DNA of 64,000 nucleotides from Nocardioides nitrophenolicus. Lineage in GTDB: Bacteria; Actinomycetota; Actinomycetes; Propionibacteriales; Nocardioidaceae. The position numbers and the translations under genes are program-made. The stretch lies in NCBI RefSeq assembly GCF_016907515.1, contig NZ_JAFBBY010000001.1, positions 744,001 through 808,000 on the forward strand, in the 5' to 3' direction. Below the pieces are notes generated by a model. The model did no database searches. It was not told the origin of the DNA and was given only the letters and a program-made list of their open reading frames with translations. Position 1 is the first letter of the stretch. Every line of letters starts with the position of its first letter. This document shows, piece after piece, positions 32,894 to 43,473 of the stretch.

Positions 32894-34102
32894 TCACGCC
32901 GACTCCCTCGCCATCGCGTCGAGCAGCCGCCCGAGTCCGCGGGTGAGCGCGGACTCGCCACCCTCGACGAGCAGCCGGCCGGCGACCAGCGCGCGGTCGA
33001 CGGCGGGCTGGTCGTCGGGCAGGAAGTGGACGGCGAGGTGGGGGCCGAAGCCGGCGAGCATCGCCGCCACGTCGGCCTCGCGCCAGCCGAGACCGGGCCG
33101 CATCCGGTTGACGACGACGCGGACCCGCGCGTCGGGGACCAGCTCGTGGAGCTCGGTGAGCGCGCGGGCCAGCCGGGCCAGCCCGACCGGGTCGGCGGAG
33201 CCGACGAGGAGCACCTCGTCGGCGACCTCGACCGCCTCCCGGGTCAGCCCGTTGCGCTCGGGACGACCGGTGACCTCGCCGGCGTCGGGCTCGAGGCTGA
33301 AGCCGGTGTCGAGCACCACCTGGCCGTCCAGGCGGGCCCGCTCGACGATCGCGGTGAGGGTGCCGGGACGCAGCTCGACCCAGCGGTCGGGGCGCGGCAG
33401 CCCGGTCAGCAGCCGCAGCCGGTCCGAGAGCCGGCGCTGCACGCTCTCGAACCGGGCGTCGAGCATGCCGGCGGGGACCAGGCGCGCCGCCGAGAGCAGG
33501 CCGGAGACCTCGTCGAGGACCCCGAGCTGCTGGGCGACGGCACCACCGTAGGGATCGGCGTCGACCAGCAGCGTGCTCAGCCCGCGCCGCGCCAGCTCGC
33601 CGGCGAGGCCGCTCGCCACGGTCGTGCGGCCCGGCGCTCCCCCGCCGCCCCACACCGCCAGCACCCGGCCCGCGGGTCCGGCGGCCCGCCGCGGCACCGG
33701 CTCGGCGGGCGGCGGCAGGTCGTGTGACGGCACCGGTCGGGTGGGGTCGTCCGGCAGCGTGACGACCAGCTCCGCCAGCTCGCCCACCCGGTCGGCGGCG
33801 AGGACCGTGACCACGCCGATCCGGGCCGCCCGGGGCCGGGCGAGATCGGGGTCCGTGGCGACGCCGACCACCCGGACGCCGTACGGGAGCAGGTCGGCGA
33901 CGACCTCCTGGTCGAGGCCGGGCAGGTCGGCGGCGACGACCGCCACGTCGGCCTGACCGGTGCGGGCGGCGGCGAGCAGGTCGGCGACGTCGACGCATCT
34001 CTTGAGCAGCACGGTCCCCGGATGCCGGGTGAGCGCGGTCAGCGCCGACGACTCCCACGCGGCACCGGAGGAGACCAGGAGGACGACGCTCACGACGGCC
34101 AC
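32894..34102 (-). CDS. CpaE/TadZ-like P-loop ATPase
   Basis: The 402-residue protein has an N-terminal receiver-like domain (about 1-115), a Pro-rich linker and a MinD/ParA-type ATPase. The Walker A region reads VWGGGGAPGRTTVASGL, in which the usual GKST is GRTT, so the P-loop lysine is replaced by Arg. The switch and Walker B-like strand is TLLVDADPYGG. CpaE/TadZ helps place the Tad/Flp pilus machine. Only the CpaB-like gene lies next to it; no TadA, TadB or TadC is present. Start GTG at 34102 or GTG at 34093. Confidence 0.8.
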   Translation of the reverse strand: MAVVSVVLLVSSGAAWESSALTALTRHPGTVLLKRCVDVADLLAAARTGQADVAVVAADLPGLDQEVVADLLPYGVRVVGVATDPDLARPRAARIGVVTVLAADRVGELAELVVTLPDDPTRPVPSHDLPPPAEPVPRRAAGPAGRVLAVWGGGGAPGRTTVASGLAGELARRGLSTLLVDADPYGGAVAQQLGVLDEVSGLLSAARLVPAGMLDARFESVQRRLSDRLRLLTGLPRPDRWVELRPGTLTAIVERARLDGQVVLDTGFSLEPDAGEVTGRPERNGLTREAVEVADEVLLVGSADPVGLARLARALTELHELVPDARVRVVVNRMRPGLGWREADVAAMLAGFGPHLAVHFLPDDQPAVDRALVAGRLLVEGGESALTRGLGRLLDAMARESA

Positions 34103-34109
34103 GGCGGCC

Positions 34110-34784
34110 TCACGAGCGCTGCAGGATCCGGATCACCGGGTCCTGCAGCGAGCCGAGGAGCGCCTCGAAGGTGGCCGCCCGATCGTCCTCGACCGCGACG
34201 ACCAGCTGGCGTGCACCGCCGACGGCGAAGGTGTCGTCGTACGCCGGCGCGGCGACGACCGTCACGCCGTCCAGCGCCGGGCCGTCGGCCCCCTTCCGCC
34301 CGGCGCCGGCGCCGCCGCCGTCGGTGAGCCAGACGTCGACCACCGAGCCGGCGACGACGTCCGGCGGCACCCGGTGGGGGTCGACCTCGAGCGGGACGCG
34401 CAGCACGTCGGCCTCGTCGGCCACGCCGACCGCCGAGCGGGCCAGCAGCTCGCCCTCGCCGACCGTACGGACCAGCACCAGGCCGTCGGGGACCGGCCGG
34501 TCGGCGGCGAAGTAGCGGCCCAAGGTCGAGTCGTCGGCGAAGCGCACCCGCTCGACGACCAGGTCGCGGGCGGCGACGGGCGTGCCGACGCCGCGCTCGC
34601 CGGTCATCGCCCACACCGCGACGGTGTCGTCGGCGGCCGCCAGCAGCCGGGCGCCCAGCACGACCGAGCCGGTCACGAGCAGCACGCCGAGCCACAGTCG
34701 CGGGTCGCGCCAGGCGGGTCGCGCCGCCCGGCGCGCGGCAGGCGGGATGGTGGTGCCGGCGGAGCTCCCGAGATCCCGAGTCAT
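34110..34784 (-). CDS. SAF-domain (CpaB/RcpC-like) membrane protein
   Basis: The 224-residue protein has a short cytosolic N-terminus, one transmembrane helix (about 31-50, LWLGVLLVTGSVVLGARLLA), a SAF domain (about 60-120: VPVAARDLVVERVRFADD, then LLARSAVGV) and a second beta region. This is the layout of CpaB/RcpC, a pilus secretin partner. It is eight bases from the CpaE-like gene and probably forms one transcript with it. Confidence 0.82.
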   Translation of the reverse strand: MTRDLGSSAGTTIPPAARRAARPAWRDPRLWLGVLLVTGSVVLGARLLAAADDTVAVWAMTGERGVGTPVAARDLVVERVRFADDSTLGRYFAADRPVPDGLVLVRTVGEGELLARSAVGVADEADVLRVPLEVDPHRVPPDVVAGSVVDVWLTDGGGAGAGRKGADGPALDGVTVVAAPAYDDTFAVGGARQLVVAVEDDRAATFEALLGSLQDPVIRILQRS

Positions 34785-34886
34785 CGGGCCATGATGCAGC
34801 GCGATCCCGCCACCGTCACCTGGTCATCCACAGGCACTTCGCGTCCTGTGCTGCGACGGTCGGAGCCGGGTGCGACGATGGGTCCC

Positions 34887-35129
34887 ATGCCCGACCTTCC
34901 CGGCAGCCCGCGCTTCCTGACCCTCGCCGACGTCGCCGAGGTGCTCAACACCTCCAGCGCGCAGGTCTACGCGCTGGTCCGCCGTGGCGAGCTCCCGGCG
35001 ATCAAGATCGGCGGGCGCGGACAGTGGCGGGTGGAGGCGAGCCGGCTGGAGGACTACATCGCCCAGCAGTACCGCCACACCGAGCAGTACGTCGCCGAGC
35101 ACCCGTTCGTGGAGTCCGAGGTCGACTGA
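34887..35129 (+). CDS. Excisionase-type helix-turn-helix protein
   Basis: The 80-residue protein (ATG at 34887; an in-frame ATG at 34878 is possible) is a winged helix of the MerR/excisionase type: FLTLADVAEVLNTSSAQVYALVRRGELPAIKIGGRGQWRVEASRLEDYI. The sequence is typical of a highly conserved small actinobacterial DNA-binding family, not of a phage excisionase. It is divergent from the SAF gene. No integrase is nearby. Confidence 0.85.
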   Translation: MPDLPGSPRFLTLADVAEVLNTSSAQVYALVRRGELPAIKIGGRGQWRVEASRLEDYIAQQYRHTEQYVAEHPFVESEVD

Positions 35130-35154
35130 CCTCGTACCCGACCGGACCGGAACG

Positions 35155-35172
35155 GGCGGCGGCGCCGCCGCC
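35155..35172. terminator. Palindrome between the HTH gene and htrA
   Basis: GGCGGCGGCGCCGCCGCC is a perfect 18-base GC palindrome between two convergent genes. It could act as a bidirectional terminator, but it has no natural loop and no T-run. Confidence 0.35.
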
Positions 35173-35173
35173 G

Positions 35174-36547
35174 TCAGCCGACCTCGCCGTCGAGGGTGAC
35201 CTTGACCTTCCTCTCCTCCGAGCCCCGGGTGATGGTGAACTCGATGGTCTGCCCGGGCTGGTAGGTCCGGATGGCCACGATGAGCGCGGTGCCGTCGGCG
35301 ACCCGGCTGCCGTTGACCTTGGTGATCACGTCGCCACGGCGCAGGCCGGCCTTCTCCGCCGGGCTGCCGGCGACGATCTCGTCGAGCACGGCGCCCTCGC
35401 CGGTGGGGACGCCGCCGGTCTTCACCTTGGCGCCGATCACGGGATAGCGCGCCTCGCCGGTCTTCAGGATCTGGTCGGCGGTGACCCGGACCTGCTCGAC
35501 GGGGATCGCGAAGCCGACGCCGATGTTGCCGGCCTCGGAGTCGACCGAGCCGCCTCCCGCAGTGGCGATGGCGGAGTTGACGCCGATCACCTCGCCCTTC
35601 TGGTTGACCAGCGGGCCGCCGGAGTTGCCGGGGTTGATCGCCGCGTCGGTCTGGATCGCGTCGATCCAGGACGAGTCCTCGGCGGAGGACCCCGTGGTGA
35701 CGGGGCGGTGCAGGTAGCTGACGATGCCCGAGGTCACGGTGTCGGGCAGGCTGAGCGGCGAGCCGATGGCCACGACCGGCTCCCCCACCTGGAGCTGGGC
35801 GGCCGAGCCCATGGTGGCGGGCTTGAGCCCGTCGTGCCTCTTGACGTAGAGGATGGCGAGGTCGTAGATGGGGCTGCGGCCCACGACCTCGGCGTCGTAG
35901 CGGTTGCGGTCGTGGTCGACCACGACGATCGGGCCGTTGTCCTTGGCGGCCTCGGCGACGACGTGGTTGTTGGTGACGATGTGGCCGTCGCCGTCCATCA
36001 CCCAGCCGGAGCCGGTGGCGCCGGCCGCCTCGCCGCCGTACTCGGCGATGATCTGGACAGTGCTGGGCAGCACGGCCTGCGCGACCGCGGCGACCGAGCC
36101 CGGCGCGGCAAGCGGCGGGTCCTGCTGGAGGTCGACGCCCGCGAGACCGTCGCCGGAGTAGCCCGGACCGGACGGCGAGTCGTCGGAGAGCCGGTCGTAG
36201 GCGAGCGCGCCGAGCAGGCCGCCGCCGAGACCGACGACGAGCGCGATCGCGGCGACGACCGGGATCACCCAGCCGGCGAGCCGCGCACCGCCGCGCTCGG
36301 CGGCCGACGCGGGCATCCGCACGGTCAGGTCGGGCGCCGCGGCGGGGGCCGGCGGAGGGGGCAGCAGCGAGGGGGCCAGGCCGGGCAGTGGCGTGGTCGG
36401 CTCGGGAGCAGCGTCCTCGAGCGGCGCGGCGCCGGGCGCGGGCGGCGCCCACTGGGGGCGCGGGGTCGGGGACGACGGCACGTCGAGCGGCGCCAGGGGC
36501 GCGAGCGGCTCGGTGGGCTCGTGGTCGGGGTCGTGCGCGTCGGTCAC
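35174..36547 (-). CDS. htrA: HtrA/DegP-type membrane serine protease with PDZ domain
   Basis: The 457-residue protein has an acidic/Pro-rich cytosolic N-terminus (1 to about 85), one transmembrane helix (about 90-115, VIPVVAAIALVVGLGGGLLGALAY), a trypsin-fold domain with His (VTNNHVVAEA), Asp (IYDLAILYV) and Ser (INPGNSGGPL), and a C-terminal PDZ domain (about 355-450: GLRRGDVITKVNGSRV). It degrades misfolded envelope proteins. It follows sigE and rseA in the same orientation, the order known for sigE-rseA-htrA in mycobacteria. The start is a GTG at 36547. Confidence 0.93.
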   Translation of the reverse strand: MTDAHDPDHEPTEPLAPLAPLDVPSSPTPRPQWAPPAPGAAPLEDAAPEPTTPLPGLAPSLLPPPPAPAAAPDLTVRMPASAAERGGARLAGWVIPVVAAIALVVGLGGGLLGALAYDRLSDDSPSGPGYSGDGLAGVDLQQDPPLAAPGSVAAVAQAVLPSTVQIIAEYGGEAAGATGSGWVMDGDGHIVTNNHVVAEAAKDNGPIVVVDHDRNRYDAEVVGRSPIYDLAILYVKRHDGLKPATMGSAAQLQVGEPVVAIGSPLSLPDTVTSGIVSYLHRPVTTGSSAEDSSWIDAIQTDAAINPGNSGGPLVNQKGEVIGVNSAIATAGGGSVDSEAGNIGVGFAIPVEQVRVTADQILKTGEARYPVIGAKVKTGGVPTGEGAVLDEIVAGSPAEKAGLRRGDVITKVNGSRVADGTALIVAIRTYQPGQTIEFTITRGSEERKVKVTLDGEVG

Positions 36548-36599
36548 GGGACCATCATGTCCGATCGCCCCACATCCGGCCGACGCCGGGACGGGAGGC

Positions 36600-37073
36600 T
36601 CAGGGCAGCATCCGCTGCAGCGGCACCGGAAGGAAGGCGCCGCTCACCGGGGTCCTGGCCGGGCCACTGCCCGGCGTGGGCACGGTCGTGTTGATCTGGG
36701 AGGCGGGCGGACGCCGGTCGGCGGGCGGGGTGGACCCCGGCGCGAACCCGAGCGCCAGCACCCCGAGCATCGCGGCGCCGATCGCGCCGCCGCCGATCAT
36801 CACCGCACCCGTACGACGATGGGTGGCGTGCGGCTCGGGCCCGAGCAGCGCCTCGCCCGGCGGCATGCTCAGCAGCGAGCCCTTGAGGTCGGACGGCGCG
36901 CCGCGCCCGGCGCCGCACAGACCGGCCAGCCGGGTCTTGACCCAGCCCTCCCGCTCGACCAGGTCGCGGCACGCGTGGCAGGCGTAGACGTGGGACCACG
37001 CCTCCTCGGCGTCCCGAGCCGAGAGCTGTCCGTCGAGGAGCGCGCTCACCCGGTTGCCGAGGTGGCCGATCAC
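36600..37073 (-). CDS. rseA: Anti-sigma factor of the zinc-binding ZAS type (RseA)
   Basis: The product has 157 residues from the GTG at 37073, overlapping the sigma factor stop as GTGA. The zinc motif H-x3-C-x2-C is seen in [13 protein letters not shown] (about residues 30-40). A transmembrane helix (about 92-115, [20 protein letters not shown]) and a Pro-rich extracytoplasmic tail follow. The ZAS domain holds SigE inactive until stress. Coupled translation should keep the sigma to anti-sigma ratio fixed. Confidence 0.88.
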   Translation of the reverse strand: MIGHLGNRVSALLDGQLSARDAEEAWSHVYACHACRDLVEREGWVKTRLAGLCGAGRGAPSDLKGSLLSMPPGEALLGPEPHATHRRTGAVMIGGGAIGAAMLGVLALGFAPGSTPPADRRPPASQINTTVPTPGSGPARTPVSGAFLPVPLQRMLP

Positions 37074-37681
37074 GTCGCGACTCCCTCGGAGACGAGCGGC
37101 GCGGGCCCGGCGTACCGGGTCCGGCCGGCCGCGGGGGCGCGGTGGGCCAGGGCGGTGCGCAGCAGCGCACGGCCGCGGTGGATCCGGGAGCGCACGGTGC
37201 CGAGCTTCGCGCCGAGGATCTCGGCGATCTCCTCGTAGCTGAGGCCCTCGATGTCGCACAGCACGACGGCCGCGCGGAAGTCCGGGGGCAGCGCCGACAG
37301 CGCGGCGGCCACGTCGTCGTCGAAGGTCTGGTCGGCGTACGCCAGGTCGGGGGCCGGGGAGGCGCTCGCGAGGCGGGCGGCGCGCTCGTCGGAGAGCGCG
37401 TCGAAGCGGATCCGCTGCCGGCGGCGGGCCTGGTCGAGGAACAGGTTGGTCGTGATCCGGTGCAGCCAGCCCTCGAAGGTGCCGGGGGTGTAGGTGTGCA
37501 GCGAGCGGAAGACGCGCACGAAGACCTCCTGGGTGAGGTCCTCGGCGTCGTGGCGGTTGCCGGTCAGGCGCAGGGCGAGCCGGTAGACGCGGTCGGAGTG
37601 CTCCTCGACGATGGTTCCCCAGTCCAGGTCGGACGGCCCCTGCCCGGTGGGCTGGGGGTGGGGATCGACGGGCTCCTTCAT
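37070..37681 (-). CDS. sigE: ECF sigma factor SigE
   Basis: The protein has 203 residues from the ATG at 37681, with a purine-rich GGAAGAAGG upstream; the frame extends to 37771 but that part overlaps the promoter. Sigma region 2 is [32 protein letters not shown], and region 4 is [41 protein letters not shown]. Identity with the mycobacterial SigE pattern ([22 protein letters not shown]) is very high. It controls envelope stress. The synteny O-methyltransferase, sigE, rseA, htrA supports the orthology. Confidence 0.93.
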   Translation of the reverse strand: MKEPVDPHPQPTGQGPSDLDWGTIVEEHSDRVYRLALRLTGNRHDAEDLTQEVFVRVFRSLHTYTPGTFEGWLHRITTNLFLDQARRRQRIRFDALSDERAARLASASPAPDLAYADQTFDDDVAAALSALPPDFRAAVVLCDIEGLSYEEIAEILGAKLGTVRSRIHRGRALLRTALAHRAPAAGRTRYAGPAPLVSEGVAT

Positions 37682-37728
37682 GGTGGCCTTCTTCCGCTGG
37701 ATCAGCGCCAAGGTGTCCTGGCTCCTCT

Positions 37729-37756
37729 CACCGTAGGGGTACCAACTGAGCGTTCC
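37729..37756 (-). promoter_or_regulatory. Candidate ECF (SigE-type) promoter of sigE
   Basis: On the minus strand GGAAC (37756-37752) is followed after 18 bases by CGGTG (37733-37729). The GGAAC -35 with an 18-base spacer is the arrangement of SigE promoters, but the -10 (consensus CGTT-like) deviates. It would give a leader of about 45 bases and autoregulation. Low confidence. Confidence 0.35.
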
Positions 37757-37854
37757 CTGTGAACTGCCCAATCATCGACCCAACGAGCGGGCGCCGACGG
37801 GTGTTCCCGGCGACGGTCCACGGGACCGGGCCCCGGCGGCACTAGGCTGAGTCC

Positions 37855-38511
37855 GTGGCTCCGACACCGATCAACGCGACCAGCTGGACCTTCGCCGACG
37901 CCTACGTCGGGGAGGACGACGTCCTGACCTCGGCGCGCGCCCGCGCCGAGGAGGTCGGCGTGACACCGATCGGCGCCGGAACCGGAGCCACCCTGCGCTT
38001 CCTCGCCGCGGCGCTCGAGGCCCGCGCCGTCGTCGAGATCGGCACCGGCACCGGCGTCTCCGGCGTCTGGCTGCTGCGCGGCATGCGCCCCGACGGCGTG
38101 CTGACCACCGTCGACGTCGAGGCCGAGCACCAGCGCCTGGCCAAGGAGTCGTTCAAGGACGCCGGCGTCGCGCCGCAGCGGGTGCGCACCATCGCCGGCT
38201 CCGCGCTCGACGTGCTTCCCCGGCTCACCGACGGCCACTACGACATCGTGTTCGCCGACGGCGACAAGCGCGAGTACGGCGCCTATCTCGCCGAGGCGCT
38301 GCGCCTGCTCCGCCCCGGCGGCGTGGTGGCCTTCGACAACGCGCTGTGGCACGACCGGGTCGCCGACCCGGCCCAGCGCGACGACGAGACGGTCGCGATC
38401 CGCGAGCTCGTGCAGCAGGTCGCCGCCACCGAGGGCCTGGTCCCGGCGCTGCTGCCCGTCGGCGACGGACTGCTGGTCGCCAAGAAGGAGTGGGTCCCCG
38501 AAGCCGACTGA
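37855..38511 (+). CDS. O-methyltransferase (class I, COMT-like)
   Basis: The 218-residue protein starts at the GTG at 37855. The SAM site reads VVEIGTGTGVSGVWLLRGM (about 60-78), followed by LTTVDVEAEHQ, YDIVFADGDKREYGAYLAEALRLLRPGGVVAFDN. This is the Methyltransf_3 family, with acidic residues for a divalent cation at FADGD and AFDN. The substrate is unknown. The divergent position beside sigE is conserved in mycobacteria, so it may share stress control. Confidence 0.9.
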   Translation: MAPTPINATSWTFADAYVGEDDVLTSARARAEEVGVTPIGAGTGATLRFLAAALEARAVVEIGTGTGVSGVWLLRGMRPDGVLTTVDVEAEHQRLAKESFKDAGVAPQRVRTIAGSALDVLPRLTDGHYDIVFADGDKREYGAYLAEALRLLRPGGVVAFDNALWHDRVADPAQRDDETVAIRELVQQVAATEGLVPALLPVGDGLLVAKKEWVPEAD

Positions 38512-38546
38512 GCCCGGCCCCGCCGGCCGGGAGAAACGAGTGCGAC

Positions 38547-39509
38547 ATGACCAGCACCGACACCACGGGACCGCGCCACCTGCTCGAGGAGCTCGAGCCC
38601 GTCGTCGCGGCCAACCTCGACCGGCACCTCGCCATCGCGCAGGAATGGCACCCCCACGACTACATCCCGTGGAGCCGTGGGCGTGACTTCGCGATGCTCG
38701 GCGGCGAGGACTACTCCCCCGAGCAGTCCGAGCTCTCCGAGGTCGCCAAGGCCGCGATGTTCACCAACCTGCTGACCGAGGACAACCTGCCGTCGTACCA
38801 CCGCGAGATCGCCACCCGGTTCGGTCGCGACGGTGCCTGGGGCACCTGGGTCGGGCGCTGGACCGCGGAGGAGAACCGACACGGCATCGCGCTGCGCGAC
38901 TACCTCGTCGTCACCCGCGGCGTCGACCCGGTCGAGCTAGAGCGGGCCCGGATGGACTACATGACGACCGGCTACGACTCCGGCGACAAGAGCGCGCTCG
39001 AGGCCGTCGTCTACGTCTCGTTCCAGGAGCTCGCCACCCGGGTCTCGCACCGCAACACCGGCAAGGCCACCGGCGACCCGGTCGCCGACGCCCTGCTCGC
39101 GCGGATCGCCAAGGACGAGAACCTGCACATGATCTTCTACCGCAACATCGTCGCGGCGGCGCTGGAGATCGCGCCGGACGAGACCATGCGCGCGATCGCC
39201 GACGAGGTGATCGGCTTCGAGATGCCGGGCGCCACCATGGCGGGATTCCGCCGCAGCTCGATGATCATCGCCAAGGCCGGGATCTACGACCTGCGCCTGC
39301 ACCACGACGAGGTGATCATGCCCGTGCTGCGCCACTGGGACGTCTTCTGCCGCACCGGCCTCGGCCCGGTCGGCGAGCAGGCTCGCGAGGAGCTGGGCAC
39401 CTTCCTCGGGGCCCTCGACGAGCAGGCGAGTGCCTTCGTCGAGCGGCGCGCCGAGCAGCGCGCCCGCCACGCGGCGAGCTCCGCGCGGCCCCAGGTCATC
39501 GTGTCCTGA
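38547..39509 (+). CDS. Acyl-ACP desaturase (diiron)
   Basis: The 320-residue protein (ATG at 38547; RBS-like GGGAGAAA upstream) has the two diiron motifs of soluble fatty-acid desaturases: WTAEENRHGIAL (EENRH, about 110-120) and IAKDENLHMIFY (ENLH, about 188-199). An additional Glu near ISFQELATRV-like YVSFQELATRV fits the four-helix bundle. It inserts a double bond in acyl-ACP chains. It is convergent with pepA. Confidence 0.93.
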   Translation: MTSTDTTGPRHLLEELEPVVAANLDRHLAIAQEWHPHDYIPWSRGRDFAMLGGEDYSPEQSELSEVAKAAMFTNLLTEDNLPSYHREIATRFGRDGAWGTWVGRWTAEENRHGIALRDYLVVTRGVDPVELERARMDYMTTGYDSGDKSALEAVVYVSFQELATRVSHRNTGKATGDPVADALLARIAKDENLHMIFYRNIVAAALEIAPDETMRAIADEVIGFEMPGATMAGFRRSSMIIAKAGIYDLRLHHDEVIMPVLRHWDVFCRTGLGPVGEQAREELGTFLGALDEQASAFVERRAEQRARHAASSARPQVIVS

Positions 39510-39518
39510 GCGGGGCGC

Positions 39519-39522
<4 letters not shown>
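39506..39522. terminator. Palindrome holding both stop codons of desaturase and pepA
   Basis: CTGAGCG-ggg-CGCTCAG contains the stop codons of both convergent genes. The arms are identical to those at 8855-8871. It is a likely short bidirectional terminator. Confidence 0.5.
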
Positions 39523-41085
<1,563 letters not shown>

Positions 41086-41099
<14 letters not shown>

Positions 41100-41253
41100 T
41101 CTTCAGCGCGTCACCGAGCGCGGCAGCCTCCTCGGCGTTGAGCTCGACCACGAGCCGGCCACCACCTTCGAGCGGGACGCGCATCACGATGCCGCGTCCC
41201 TCCTTGGTGACCTCGAGCGGACCGTCGCCGGTCCGAGGCTTCATCGCCGCCAT
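41086..41253 (-). CDS. DUF3117 small protein
   Basis: The 55-residue protein MAAMKPRTGDGPLEVTKEGRGIV...VVELNAEEAAALGDALKNVIG is a typical DUF3117, an actinobacterial family with unknown function. The ATG at 41253 has GGAAGAGGGG 11 bases upstream; an upstream frame to 41316 is unlikely to be coding. It overlaps pepA by 14 bases and is probably co-transcribed with it. An AATAAT near 41325 may be its -10. Confidence 0.88.
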
Positions 41254-41413
41254 GCGGCACCCCTCTTCCACTACCTCTGCGAGCCGCCGGAGCCCTGTGC
41301 CACCGACTGTGCGCAAGGGTCATTATTCCCCATGACACGAGCCGGGCGCAGCGCACCTCGACACCAGCGCGCCTCGGTGTTTGCCCGCGCCCCGGGGCGG
41401 GCACGTCGCCGAC

Positions 41414-42775
41414 ATGCTCCGAACCGCCCTCGCGCCCCTGGCGACGACGCTCCTGCTGCTCCCCCTCGTCGCCGCCTGCTCGAGCGACGAGCCCACGGCG
41501 GATCGCACCCCGACGCCGTCCGGGAACGGCAGCGCCGAGCCCGGCCCCACCGCGACTCCGGAGCCGGCGCCGCTGACGGTCGGCTCGTTCCGCTATGTCA
41601 GCCCGTGTCGCCTGCTCGGGCCCGACGACGTCCTCGAGCTCTACGCCAAGCCGGGCCCCTACGCCGACATCGCCCAGGAGGGCATCGACTCCCCCGAGCC
41701 GGCCGACCCGCTCGGCAACCCCGTCGAGACCCAGTGCTGGTACCGCCTCTCCGACAAGGCCAACACCTCGGTCCATCTCTACGCCGACCAGTACCCCTCG
41801 GAACAGGCCGCCCGGAAGGAGTTCCGCCGCACCCTGCGCCTGGGCCGCGGCACCCTGTCGAAGCAGATCGAGCGCGACCTGCGCCACGACAGCCCGCTCG
41901 CCGACGTACTCCGGGCGCTGCTGGAGGTGCAGAGGGAGAACGAGGCCAAGGGCGGCGGCGTGCTCACGCCCGCGATCGGCGAGGACATCAGCTATGTCGC
42001 GGGCCGGGGCTGGTTCCAGGCCCTGCGCGGCAATCTCGTCATCCGGCTCGAGCGCAGCCAGTACGACAGCAGCCCGTTCGACGCCACCAGCATCCGCGGC
42101 ACCGTCAAGCAGTCCCGGGAGGCGTTCCGGCGCATCGACGAGCGCCTGGCGGACCCCGACCTCGACCAGACCCGGATCGACCCCTGGTGGCCCACGACGA
42201 ACGCCGACGGCTGGGCGCCCTTCGCCCGAGTGTGCGACGTCCTCGACGACGAGGTGATGGCGTTCGGCACCGGCCGGACCACCCCCGACGCGCTGAGCGA
42301 GGAGGGCGTGCTGCTCCGCCCGCAGGCCCGCTACCGACGCAACAGCCGACCCGGCAGCCGCGCGGTGTCGAACCGGTGCGAGCGGCGCCAGGCCGGGGTC
42401 GCCGACGGCGAGACCGCGATGTACGCCGACCTGCAGATCTGGTACGCGCCGCCCGGCTACTCGGGGCGGGAGCTCCTCGACGGCGCCTTCGTGCGGGCCA
42501 TCTCCGGCGTCGACGCCGAGGCCAAGGTGAGTGTCGACCAGTGGCGCAGCCAGGGCTACCTGAGCGACATCGACGTCGCGGGCGCCGACCGCGCCTACAC
42601 GCTGACCAGCGAGCCCGACGGCAAGAGCGACCGCTGGATCGCCGCGCAGGTCGGCGAGCGGGTGCTGATCCTCGACATCTCGGAGTACGGCGACCAGTCG
42701 GTCAGCGTGCCGCTCGGACAGCTGCTCGCCGCGATGGAGGCGGCCATCGCGAGGCTCGAGGACGCGACCGGCTGA
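41414..42775 (+). CDS. Lipoprotein of unknown function
   Basis: The 453-residue protein begins MLRTALAPLATTLLLLPLVAACSS with a lipobox LVAAC (Cys about residue 22). A Pro/Thr/Ser linker follows. Two repeats of the same pattern occur: SPCRLLGPDDVLEL...ETQCWYRLSD near 50-120 and FARVCDVLDDEVMAF...SNRCERRQAG near 275-330, each with a Cys before and after a hydrophobic turn. The layout resembles DUF3558-type lipoproteins in duplicate. No enzyme motif seen. Cell-surface location. Confidence 0.72.
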   Translation: MLRTALAPLATTLLLLPLVAACSSDEPTADRTPTPSGNGSAEPGPTATPEPAPLTVGSFRYVSPCRLLGPDDVLELYAKPGPYADIAQEGIDSPEPADPLGNPVETQCWYRLSDKANTSVHLYADQYPSEQAARKEFRRTLRLGRGTLSKQIERDLRHDSPLADVLRALLEVQRENEAKGGGVLTPAIGEDISYVAGRGWFQALRGNLVIRLERSQYDSSPFDATSIRGTVKQSREAFRRIDERLADPDLDQTRIDPWWPTTNADGWAPFARVCDVLDDEVMAFGTGRTTPDALSEEGVLLRPQARYRRNSRPGSRAVSNRCERRQAGVADGETAMYADLQIWYAPPGYSGRELLDGAFVRAISGVDAEAKVSVDQWRSQGYLSDIDVAGADRAYTLTSEPDGKSDRWIAAQVGERVLILDISEYGDQSVSVPLGQLLAAMEAAIARLEDATG

Positions 42776-42791
42776 GGGGGCGCAGCCTGGA

Positions 42792-43466
42792 TCAGTCGGA
42801 GTCGTCCTCAGCGGCCAGCGCGGCGTCCACGACGTCGATGACGCTGTCGCGCTCGCCGCCGTCGAAGCGCGCCATCGCGCGGCCGATCGGGTCCTCGACC
42901 CGCCCGGACGGCAGCACCACCACGGGGACGCCGTCAGCGCCGTCGCCGGCCGTCCACGCTGCACCGGGCACCGTCCGAACCAGCACCTCGCCCAGGTAGG
43001 CGCCGGCCGCCCAGACGTCGGGCTCGCCGCGTGCCGGGCCGCGCCCGGGACGCCGCGACCAATGGTCCAGCGAGGACTCCACCTGGTCGACGCTCTCGGC
43101 GGAGAAGTCCAGGATCTCGGCGCCCGCCGGGTGCTCCTCCGCCCACCGCTCGGCGAGGACCCGGACCAGGGCCGACGGGGCGGGCCCCCGATCGGGGACG
43201 ACGGGGGGCCGGTCGCCCTCCATCTCCCGGGCCAGCCGGGTGAGCAGCGCGTCGACCTCGTTCATCCGGTAGCCGCGCAGCGCGAGCGAGAAGCGCACCC
43301 GGCGCAGGTCGTCGGCCCGCACCGGGCGGGCGGCGGGCACGAGGGCGTCCGGCCGGTCGTCGTACGCCGGCGCCATCGGCTCCCCCCGCCCGGAGGCGAG
43401 CAGGGCGACGCCGCCCATCGCCAGCACGATGAGCACCGCGAACACCCACATCATCGAGTGGGACAT
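42792..43466 (-). CDS. DivIVA-like domain protein with N-terminal TM
   Basis: The 224-residue protein has an N-terminal transmembrane helix (about 5-25, MMWVFAVLIVLAMGGVALLA), then FSLALRGYRMNEVDALLTRLAREM, the small DivIVA-like motif of actinobacterial proteins (about 58-82). The C-terminal part has no recognised domain (DALAAEDDSD acidic end). It is eight bases from the LOG-family gene and likely co-transcribed. Cell-division or growth-pole association is only a family-level guess. Confidence 0.75.
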   Translation of the reverse strand: MSHSMMWVFAVLIVLAMGGVALLASGRGEPMAPAYDDRPDALVPAARPVRADDLRRVRFSLALRGYRMNEVDALLTRLAREMEGDRPPVVPDRGPAPSALVRVLAERWAEEHPAGAEILDFSAESVDQVESSLDHWSRRPGRGPARGEPDVWAAGAYLGEVLVRTVPGAAWTAGDGADGVPVVVLPSGRVEDPIGRAMARFDGGERDSVIDVVDAALAAEDDSD

Positions 43467-43473
43467 CGGCGCC

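Noticed and set aside
34887..35129. Phage excisionase indicating an integrated element
   Set aside because: The HTH belongs to a widespread small actinobacterial regulator family and no integrase, att-like repeat or tRNA junction is present.
37682..37771. Extended N-terminus of SigE
   Set aside because: The extra residues overlap the candidate promoter and lack a ribosome site; the ATG at 37681 has GGAAGAAGG upstream.
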